DNA of 36,950 bases. Source: Gemmatimonadota bacterium. GTDB taxonomy: Bacteria > Gemmatimonadota > Gemmatimonadetes > Longimicrobiales > Gaopeijiaceae. Under the pieces are notes generated by a model that searched no databases, was not told the origin of the DNA, and was given only the letters and a program-made list of their open reading frames with translations. The stretch spans positions 1 to 36,950 of the forward strand of contig VXQO01000049.1 of NCBI GenBank assembly GCA_009838975.1, written 5' to 3'. Both the position numbers and the translations under genes were made by a program. This document shows positions 30,469 through 36,950 of this stretch, piece after piece; the first letter of the stretch is position 1; every line of letters starts with the position of its first letter.

Positions 30469-31287
30469 TTGGGCAAGGTCATACTGATAACAGGAGCTTC
30501 CTCCGGCATGGGCCGGGAGGCGGCGATCCTGCTGGCCCGCGGGGGCCACACCGTCTACGCTGGCGCGCGCCGGGCGGATCGCATGGAGGATCTGTCCGAA
30601 CACGGCATCACCCCGGTCGAGATGGATGTCTCGAAGGGCGAGGACAACGAGCGGGCCGTGCGCCGGATCATCGATGCCGACGGACGCATCGACGTTCTGA
30701 TCAACAACGCGGGCTTCGGCCTCTACGGGACGGTCGAGGACATTCCGCTCGAAGACGCCAGATACCAGTTCGAGGTGAACCTGTTCGGCCTCGCCCACCT
30801 CACCCAGCTCGTCCTGCCGCAAATGAGGGCGCAGGGCGCGGGCCGCATCGTCAACACCTCCTCGATGGGCGGCCGGATCTTCACGCCCTTCGGGGCCTGG
30901 TATCACGCGACCAAGCACGCGCTCGAAGGCTGGTCGGACTGCCTCCGCATCGAGACCGCCCCCTTCAACATTCAGGTCGTGCTGATCCAGCCCGGTCTCA
31001 TCCAGACCGAGTTCGGCGATGTGGTGGGAGGGAGCCTTCAGAAGTACTATGCTGAAAGCGCCTACAAGGCCGGTCTGGACCGGCTCTTCGCGATGGCGTC
31101 CGACCCCAAGGCCGCGAGTCGCGGAACCGACGCCAAGGTGCTCGCCCGGGTGTTCGTCGAGGCGGCGACCGCCGCCCGGCCTCGGCGGCGGTACGTGAAG
31201 GGCGCGACGGCGCGACCCCTGATGTTCATCCGCAAGTGGTTCGGCGACGGCATCTACGAATCCGTATTGCGCCGCACTTTCGGATGA
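30469..31287 (+). CDS. Short-chain dehydrogenase/reductase
   Basis: 272 residues of a classical SDR oxidoreductase. TGASSGMGREAA (cofactor loop), NNAGFGLYG and the catalytic Ser...Tyr-x-x-x-Lys set (NTSSMGGRIFTPFGAWYHATKHAL) are all present. TTG at 30469 follows AGAAGGAG and puts the cofactor strand GKVILITG at the very N-terminus, as usual; an in-frame ATG-less extension upstream lacks pattern. The substrate is unknown. It is the first host-like gene after IME-3 and could equally be cargo. Confidence 0.92.
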   Translation: MGKVILITGASSGMGREAAILLARGGHTVYAGARRADRMEDLSEHGITPVEMDVSKGEDNERAVRRIIDADGRIDVLINNAGFGLYGTVEDIPLEDARYQFEVNLFGLAHLTQLVLPQMRAQGAGRIVNTSSMGGRIFTPFGAWYHATKHALEGWSDCLRIETAPFNIQVVLIQPGLIQTEFGDVVGGSLQKYYAESAYKAGLDRLFAMASDPKAASRGTDAKVLARVFVEAATAARPRRRYVKGATARPLMFIRKWFGDGIYESVLRRTFG

Positions 31288-31386
31288 CCAGATCAGTTGG
31301 TCCATAAGAGGCGAAAGAACGGCGCGACGCGGGACAGCGCTGCCGCCTGTTCCCCGGCCGGGATAGCGTGCTCGCGGACCTGCTTG

Positions 31387-32004
31387 TTAGCCGACCGGGA
31401 TGACGAAGCCGCTCTGAATGGTCAGGTGCCGCGTCTTGGAGTCGTCCTCGTCTATCGAGGCGAGGCCGAGCGAGTAGAGGGCGTCGAGCCCCAGCCGGAC
31501 GCTGCCGGCGAGAGGAAACTCGACGCCTCCGCCGAATGCCACCCCAAAGTCCAAGGTCTTGATGTCGAAGTCCGCGAAGGGCGGATCGACGCAAGGCGTA
31601 ACGACGCTCAACCCCTCCAGAGTGCCCTCCACTTCGCACGAGAGGCGATAGGCCGCCCATGGGCCGGCCATCACGCCGATGGAAACCCCGCCGCCGGACG
31701 TGCCGACCCTCGCCAAGGCCGAGAGTTGGACGTAGTCGAAGCCGAGCGTGATCTTGCCACCCTCGACGTTGCCGCTGCCGCCCTTCTGCGCGTACGTCCC
31801 GCCGAACCTCAGGCGCAACGCGTTGGACACCGGAACACCGAGTTCCATCCCCGCGACGAAGCCGGAAACGGATTCCTCCTCGACTCCCTCCTGCTCGATG
31901 GTGACGGTGCCGAAACCGACTCCGCCCTTCAAACCCAGGGTGGTCTGAGCGGTCGCAGGGGCCGCGATCAGCGCAAGACCGGCCAACACAACGAGCGTTC
32001 GCAT
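31387..32004 (-). CDS. Small outer-membrane beta-barrel protein
   Basis: 205 residues. MRTLVVLAGLALIAAPATAQ is a signal peptide with a cleavage site after TAQ or ATA. Mature sequence has alternating strands with glycine-rich turns (LGLKGGVGFGTVTIE, LRFGGTYAQKG, FGVAFGGGVEFPL, LGLDALYSLGLASI) typical of outer-membrane beta-barrel domains of the OMP_b-brl type. Its role (porin or assembly) is unknown. An alternative start 15 bp upstream (32019) is possible. Confidence 0.85.
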   Translation of the reverse strand: MRTLVVLAGLALIAAPATAQTTLGLKGGVGFGTVTIEQEGVEEESVSGFVAGMELGVPVSNALRLRFGGTYAQKGGSGNVEGGKITLGFDYVQLSALARVGTSGGGVSIGVMAGPWAAYRLSCEVEGTLEGLSVVTPCVDPPFADFDIKTLDFGVAFGGGVEFPLAGSVRLGLDALYSLGLASIDEDDSKTRHLTIQSGFVIPVG

Positions 32005-32180
32005 AGCAGGCATTCTCACTTTGGTTGGGTCTAGGTGACCGAGGGACCGTAGCGTGGTCCCGCCGGATCGCGCACCAATCTAAACACTTGACCGACGGCC
32101 TGCCGAGCGTCCATCCGTCCCCGGCAATGGATCGTAGGCGATGCCAACGGCAGCCCGGTCGCGGATGACGGGCTCCTCCT

Positions 32181-35100
32181 TCAGTTCCCGGGGCGGTAGG
32201 TCACAGAGAGCTTGATGCGCCTGCCCTTGGGGCTGTGGGTGAAGGCGTCGTAGGACTGTTCCCAGTTGACCAGTGGCGGATCGGCGTCGAGAAGGTTGAT
32301 CACCGACAGCGCGACATCGGTCGTGCTCGACGTGCGCCGCAGCAGACTGAGGTCCCAGCCCACAAACCGATCGATGTGCTCGAACTCGGTGTCGGGGAAC
32401 ACTTCGTTCGTGTACCCGGAGACGGTGTTGAGGTAGTTGACCACGCTGTAGTCGCCCCAATGGTATCCGGCCGAGAAGCGGAGTTTCCACTGCGGCAGCG
32501 GGGGAGCGATCGGATTGCCCCAGTTGAGCTGGCCCGCCGCGTCCTGCGCGGCGAATACCTCGGCCCCGTTGAGTTCGAGCGCCTTGACGAAGAACTCCCG
32601 GGTGTAGGTGCCGTCGGCCCCCAGCGAGAGGATGCCCTCGCCGGCGGGCAGGCGCGTGCTCGCGTGCAGGTCGATTCCCGACATCCGGATGCCCGGCCAG
32701 TTCACGTTCGTCACCCTGATCCGTTCCACGGCCGACACGTGGCAGGTTCCCGTCCCCGGTCCGTCTGGGCAGGTCACGAACTCCTGCACGGCGGCCCGGG
32801 AGGCTCCGCCCGCCGCGTACAGCCGGGTCACGCCTCCGAAGGGCACCTGGTCGATCACGTCGCGGAAGTCGTAGCTCCAGAAGTCGGCCGTGGCGCGAAA
32901 CCGTGGAAGCTGCAAGGTCAGCCCCACGTTGTAGGTCAACGCGCGCTCGGGCACGAGCTGGCTGTTCCCGAACGCGTCCACCGCCTTGTAGATGCCCGCC
33001 TCGGACACGTATTCGAGCCCGGTGCTGCGGTCTTCGTTCAGGTCGTCCACCGAGGGCGTGCGGAAGGTCGTCTGGAGCGAGGCGCGCAGCGCCAGCGGGT
33101 CGGCCAACGCCACGCGGACGGCCAGCTTGGGATCGAAGCTGCTCACCGACCCGTGGAACTCGTAGTTGGCGGCGGCCTGGCCCTCCACCCTGTCGCCGAG
33201 TGTGAAGCGGCTCTCCGCGAAGAACCGGTTCACCATCTGGGCGTCCTGGTACTCGTAGTGCCCGGTGGTGAAGGTGAACGCCCTGGCCTTCTCGAGGCAG
33301 CTGCGGTCTCCCGGCACGGGGCACGGGTTGATCGACAGGTCGCCCGGCTGGTTGGGGGTCGCGGAAACGCCGAACCTGCGGAACTGATACCCGACGGCGT
33401 AGTCGAGCCCCTCCGTGACGGCCCCCTTGAGCATCGCGTCGGCGACGAACAGGTCCGCCGAACTGTCCAGATTCACCTCCTCGTTGATCCAGTCGATCAG
33501 TTCCGCGCTGTTCTCTAGCCCGGGCATGTGGTCCGGGTTCGGCCGGTCCCGGTAGAGCGCGCCCGGCTGCGCCGACAGCCGATGCGCGTTGCTGAACGGG
33601 TTGTAGTACCGGCAGTTGCCCTGGCCCGCCACCGCGCCGTTGAGGGAACCGAGCGCCATCCCGGACGGACTCGACGGGTCGACCACGACCGTCACTCCGC
33701 AGTCCGGGCCTCCGAAGCCGCGGAACGCCAGAAACTTCCGGTAGGCGTACTCGGCCGGAAGGTTCGCGTTGCCGGAAGCCCGGGAATAGCTGGCGGACAA
33801 CTCGATGGCCCCCCCGCCCAGCGACTCGATGCCGCGCTCCAGCGAGGCCGCGATCCGCTGAGTGCGGGACGCGCGCTCCAGCGTCCGCCCGGGTCCCGAG
33901 TTGCCGACGAGCCGCCCGTAGAAGTACCAGTTGTCCTCCAGACAGGCCTGTTGGCTCGCGAAACCGGCGCTCTGTCCATGGGTCCCGCAGAACGCCTGCC
34001 TGCCCGGGTTTCCGGGTTCGATCACCTGGGCTCCGTTGTACGGAGAGATCGGCGGATAGGACGGGGTCGTGAACCACTCGGGAGTCGTGGCCTCGGCCCA
34101 AAGCGCCTCGACGTGGTAGCTCGAACGGTCCCCCATGTCGCCGTTGACCTCGGCAAAGCCCCGGAACTGGCGGGACGCCTGGAGGAGATTGTCCCACGGC
34201 TGGTAGCGGAAGCGGCAGGTCTCGCCCTCGCGGTGCCCCCCGAAGTCCGTGCAGCGGGGATCCACGAAGACGCCGCCCCAGCCTCCGAACTGCGCGTCCG
34301 AAAGGGCCGCGGTGAACTCTTCGATCGTCTCGTCGCCCGTCAACCTCGGGAAGAGGAACGCGCCGGGGTTGCCCGTATAGGACCAAGCTCCGCCGCCGGA
34401 CGTGAAGGGACGCAGCGCCCAATCGCGATCCTCCGGATGCAACTCCTGCCCGACCAGCGCCTCGGCGGAAACGACGGCGTGCGCGCCGTCTCCGAGCCGC
34501 TTGCCCCAAATCGCTCCCGCGTGCGTCTCCCCGGACCCGGCGAAGTACTCGTGCGAGCCCGACACCTCCAGCCCTTCAAAATCGCTGCGGGTCAGAAAGT
34601 TGGCCACGCCCGCCACGGCGTCCGAGCCGTAGACCGCCGACGCGCCCTCCTTCACCACCTCGATCCGGTCCAGCGCGATCGACGGAAAGGCGTTCACATC
34701 CACGAACCTCCCGCCGGACAGCCGCGCGGGCAGGTACACTTGGCGCCGCCCATTGAGCAGCACGAGGGTGCGGGACGGCCCGATCCCCCTGAGGTTGACG
34801 CTGGCGACCGTCTCCGACACCGCCGCGGGGGGCCGGGTATTGTACCAACCCTGACGGTCCCCGAGGACCCCGGCGCTCGATCCGAGGTTGCGGAAGAAGT
34901 CCACGGCCTGCGGAGACCCCTGCTCCGCCAGCGTCCTCCGGCTCGAAACGGCCACCGCGTAGGGCAATTGCACGAGCGACTCCGAGAACGCGGTGCCCGT
35001 CACCACCAGTTCCGCGAGGCCCAGGACGGTTGTTGTCAGCCTGAGTTCGACGGTCGCAGCCGCATCCGCGTTCACGGTGACGCTCATCGACAGGACCGCA

Positions 35101-35426
35101 TAGCCCAGCCTCTCGGCACGGAGTTCGTGCGTGCCGACGGGAACGCCCGGCAGGGCGAACCGCCCGTTTCCGCTGGAGAGCACTCCGATCCCGAGCGCGG
35201 GCACGCTGATCTGCGCACTGGCCAGCGGCTCGCCGGTCTCCGCGTCTGCCACGGTGCCCGTGATGGTGCCCGTCTGCTGAGCGGACACCGAGGCCACCCA
35301 GGTGAGTCCCGCGGCCATAATGGCCGACGCGAACGTCACCACCTTGAAGGCCCGGCGTGAACGGCCGGCCTCACGAGCGGCGTGGATCGCGGGATCCACG
35401 TTCAGCGCAGCTTGCTTTAGTTCCAT
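32181..35426 (-). CDS. TonB-dependent outer-membrane receptor with carboxypeptidase-regulatory-like domain
   Basis: 1081 residues, the usual length for a large TonB receptor. A signal peptide region ends near VASVSAQQ (about 50), then a carboxypeptidase-regulatory-like beta domain (GTITGTVADAETGEPLASAQIS, ..., GTHELRAERLGY), a plug domain (LAEQGSPQAVDFFRNLGSS, VNLRGIGPSRTLVLLNGRR, IEVVKEGASAVYGSDAVAGVANFLTR) and a long beta-barrel ending KLSVTYRPGN. It imports a ligand across the outer membrane using TonB; substrate unknown. ATG at 35426 has GGAG upstream. Downstream is the beta-barrel protein on the same strand. Large open frames on the opposite strand here are coding shadows. Confidence 0.95.
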   Translation of the reverse strand: MELKQAALNVDPAIHAAREAGRSRRAFKVVTFASAIMAAGLTWVASVSAQQTGTITGTVADAETGEPLASAQISVPALGIGVLSSGNGRFALPGVPVGTHELRAERLGYAVLSMSVTVNADAAATVELRLTTTVLGLAELVVTGTAFSESLVQLPYAVAVSSRRTLAEQGSPQAVDFFRNLGSSAGVLGDRQGWYNTRPPAAVSETVASVNLRGIGPSRTLVLLNGRRQVYLPARLSGGRFVDVNAFPSIALDRIEVVKEGASAVYGSDAVAGVANFLTRSDFEGLEVSGSHEYFAGSGETHAGAIWGKRLGDGAHAVVSAEALVGQELHPEDRDWALRPFTSGGGAWSYTGNPGAFLFPRLTGDETIEEFTAALSDAQFGGWGGVFVDPRCTDFGGHREGETCRFRYQPWDNLLQASRQFRGFAEVNGDMGDRSSYHVEALWAEATTPEWFTTPSYPPISPYNGAQVIEPGNPGRQAFCGTHGQSAGFASQQACLEDNWYFYGRLVGNSGPGRTLERASRTQRIAASLERGIESLGGGAIELSASYSRASGNANLPAEYAYRKFLAFRGFGGPDCGVTVVVDPSSPSGMALGSLNGAVAGQGNCRYYNPFSNAHRLSAQPGALYRDRPNPDHMPGLENSAELIDWINEEVNLDSSADLFVADAMLKGAVTEGLDYAVGYQFRRFGVSATPNQPGDLSINPCPVPGDRSCLEKARAFTFTTGHYEYQDAQMVNRFFAESRFTLGDRVEGQAAANYEFHGSVSSFDPKLAVRVALADPLALRASLQTTFRTPSVDDLNEDRSTGLEYVSEAGIYKAVDAFGNSQLVPERALTYNVGLTLQLPRFRATADFWSYDFRDVIDQVPFGGVTRLYAAGGASRAAVQEFVTCPDGPGTGTCHVSAVERIRVTNVNWPGIRMSGIDLHASTRLPAGEGILSLGADGTYTREFFVKALELNGAEVFAAQDAAGQLNWGNPIAPPLPQWKLRFSAGYHWGDYSVVNYLNTVSGYTNEVFPDTEFEHIDRFVGWDLSLLRRTSSTTDVALSVINLLDADPPLVNWEQSYDAFTHSPKGRRIKLSVTYRPGN

Positions 35427-35639
35427 GTTCCGTCTCCTTGGCCCAGGATAGCACGAGGTTCCATCCTTGTGAGAATCTTTAGTGGTTTGGATGTTCCGGG
35501 ACTAGGAAATTAAGCAAAGAAGTAGCATCTTGGTGGGATCGCGAGGGTGCCGGGGGGATTAGGCGTCGCACCACTCGGGAGAGGCCGACCTTCTGTAGGT
35601 TACGATGTCTTGTGAGACGAAGCAATGGAGGATAAACGG

Positions 35640-35906
35640 ATGAGCGAAGGACGCAGCCTGAGCGCTGAGGAAATCCGCCAGATTGTTTGCAAGGAGCAGA
35701 ACCAGTTCCGTCACGAGGTAATCGGTCGGCTCGGGGACATGAACGCGAAGATCGACAAGCTCCTGCACCACATCCCAGGCATCAGGGATCGGGTCGTGGA
35801 GATCAATGCCCGGCTAGATGGTGTGGAAGGCGATACCCGGGACACCAAGGAAGACATCGCCAGGAGGACCTCGGGCGACGAAGTGAGGCGGCCGGGGCGA
35901 TGGTAA
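35640..35906 (+). CDS. Small coiled-coil protein, function unknown
   Basis: 88 residues starting MSEGRSLSAEEIRQIVCKEQ and largely helical with heptads (VIGRLGDMNAKIDKLLHHIP, IRDRVVEINARLDGVEGDT). ATG at 35640 is behind TGGAGGAT; an ATG at 35625 is possible. The last ten residues are Arg-rich and lack pattern, so the reading could be frameshifted or truncated at its end. No family is recognised. Confidence 0.55.
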   Translation: MSEGRSLSAEEIRQIVCKEQNQFRHEVIGRLGDMNAKIDKLLHHIPGIRDRVVEINARLDGVEGDTRDTKEDIARRTSGDEVRRPGRW

Positions 35907-36752
35907 TTGACCGCCGCCACTGGCGCTCGCGACACCACGAAAGCACCGGAGCGGGTCAAAGCAGGTGGCAAGTGTACAGTTCCCGACTGTTCGGTTTGGA
36001 CTACAGCGCGGAGGGTTTCAGTGAACTCGGCAAGGGCGTGAAGACCGGCAAAGCCGGGTGGTGGACTGGATCCGACAAGGCGACCGGGCCACGACGGTCG
36101 CGGAACCAATGCGGCGGGTTGGCGGCCAAGACGACGGGAGGTCCTCGTCGAATGCACCGGGCTGGTGCTCGCCGGCGACGCGGATGTGGGGCTACACGGC
36201 GAACCCGAAGATTCGAGAACCGCGTTCTCGCTGCACCTGGGGCTGACAGTCTCCGTCGCCACGCCACGGCCCGCGAAAGTCAGCGCCACACTCTGACGAG
36301 CCGGACCGCACGGACGCGGCTCGACAGGCTGGGTGCGGGGATCCCGCGTAATCCCCCTTGGCGCGGCATTTGCCGGAGGGGCTTACCATCTCGGCCGGTG
36401 TCGAGCTGTCCGTCCAATGGAACAGCCTTCAAGGGTAAACAGCGGGGGTCGTGCCAACGGGAGACGCGTTGATGACGGCCCGGCACCCCCCTTCACCCGA
36501 AGGGATGAAAACCTGACCGGCCGTTCAGAAAACTGTACTGTAGGCGCACCCGCGAGGGCGTTCATCCGAGCGCACGGGACTAACCCCTGTGGTTTGGTTG
36601 GTTGGCACAGAGCTTGCATGCGTTCCGGCCCGATTCGCCTCGTGTTCGTCCGGTTGGCTGAAGGTCATCCGGCTCGGACGTGCGTTTTCACATAGATGCT
36701 TGCGCCAACCTTGGTGCTGCACCCACCCACATCCAAAGGGGATGTCACAGTT
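35907..36752. other. Gene-poor stretch before the lipoprotein gene
   Basis: Open frames exist on both strands but none has a ribosome site, domain or consistent pattern. It contains a hairpin CCCTTC-ACCC-GAAGGG (36489-36504) and a sigma-54-type site (36602-36619). The first 300 bp may be a decayed gene. Confidence 0.6.
36602..36619 (+). promoter_or_regulatory. Sigma-54 (-24/-12) promoter candidate
   Basis: TTGGCACAGAGCTTGCAT has the GG and GC doublets 10 bp apart and all the conserved bases of TGGCAC-N5-TTGC. It faces the lipoprotein gene 134 bp downstream. No enhancer-binding activator gene is in the window. Confidence 0.65.
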
Positions 36753-36950
36753 ATGAGGAGATTCAGAAATCTACTCGCGGCTGTTGCCCTGCTCGGGATC
36801 CCGCTCGCTGCCTGTGAGGAGGCAACTCCTCCGCCACCGGTCGGCTCGATTGTCGGCCAGGTGGCGATTGAGGGCACGGGGATCGACGGTGTATCCGTCA
36901 ACCTTAGCAACGGCAACTCCACCACCACCTCCGGTGGCGGCAACTACCGC
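36753..36950 (+). CDS. Lipoprotein with carboxypeptidase-regulatory-like domain (3' end beyond window)
   Basis: The first 66 residues of a gene that continues past the window. MRRFRNLLAAVALLGIPLAAC is a lipoprotein signal peptide with a LAAC lipobox; the Cys would be lipidated. After a Pro-rich linker, GSIVGQVAIEGTGIDGVSVNLSN and a Gly/Thr turn (TTTSGGGNYR) match the start of a carboxypeptidase-regulatory-like or SdrD-B-type beta-sandwich. Likely surface exposed. Related BIG2/LRR proteins in this window suggest it may continue into Ig-like repeats, but that cannot be seen. Confidence 0.8.
   Translation, partial: MRRFRNLLAAVALLGIPLAACEEATPPPPVGSIVGQVAIEGTGIDGVSVNLSNGNSTTTSGGGNYR

Noticed and set aside
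32080-34509. 809-residue frame overlapping the receptor on the same strand
   Set aside because: Arg/Gly-rich composition typical of an out-of-frame GC-rich gene, no start signal, and the receptor frame is uninterrupted.
33528-35360. 610-residue open frame antisense to the TonB receptor
   Set aside because: GC-rich codon bias opens antisense frames; the product has no domain pattern while the sense strand is an intact receptor.
35687-36472. 261-residue frame overlapping the small coiled-coil gene
   Set aside because: Arg/Gly/Ser-rich, out of frame with a gene that has a clear ribosome site, and no recognisable family.

Overview
This is a GC-rich bacterial window from a Gram-negative host. 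The non-mobile genes are a TonB-dependent receptor with a carboxypeptidase-regulatory-like N-terminus, a small outer-membrane beta-barrel protein, a lipoprotein, and BIG2/leucine-rich-repeat (LRR) surface proteins ending in a zinc metalloprotease. Together with gene style and base composition this suggests a Gemmatimonadota-like bacterium; that is inference, since no rRNA or marker gene is present.

The main content is three related integrative and mobilizable elements (IMEs) lying in or against LRR coding repeats. IME-1 (+ strand, about 942-8266) splits an LRR-protease gene whose halves are 2-958 and 8267-11794. IME-2 (- strand, about 14727-24622) splits a second, convergent LRR-protease gene (24603-25148, then 12828-14726). 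The core copies flanking each of these elements are 7341 and 9909 bp apart, both multiples of three, so clean excision would restore the LRR reading frames. IME-3 (+ strand, from about 25143) abuts the upstream end of the second gene's fragment in the opposite relative orientation, through a palindromic core; no right end is recognisable after its mob genes end at 30248.

Each element carries a P4-type tyrosine integrase behind a conserved inverted repeat and promoter, an AlpA-like excisionase/regulator, a small HTH-like protein, a covarying hairpin that is a good oriT candidate, and a mobCABD cassette. In the cassette mobB and mobD lie wholly inside mobA in another frame, the architecture of the ColE1 mbe genes. 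The relaxases align with MbeA (Tyr19 conserved) but have three histidines where MbeA has His-Glu-Asn. IME-3 has a different control module: inverted AlpA/HTH genes and a divergent S24-type repressor.

Beyond the mob genes lies variable cargo. IME-1 has vsr, a C5-cytosine methyltransferase and a probable PD-(D/E)XK restriction enzyme. IME-2 has a ParB-domain protein, a D12-class adenine methyltransferase and Vsr, facing a C5 methyltransferase plus GIY-YIG nuclease pair. IME-3 has no evident cargo. The elements therefore look like transferable restriction-modification islands that use repeated LRR DNA as landing sites.

From 30469 to the end the window is ordinary chromosome: an SDR oxidoreductase, the beta-barrel protein, the TonB receptor, a small coiled-coil protein, a mostly gene-free stretch with a consensus-like sigma-54 site, and the start of a lipoprotein gene that runs off the window.
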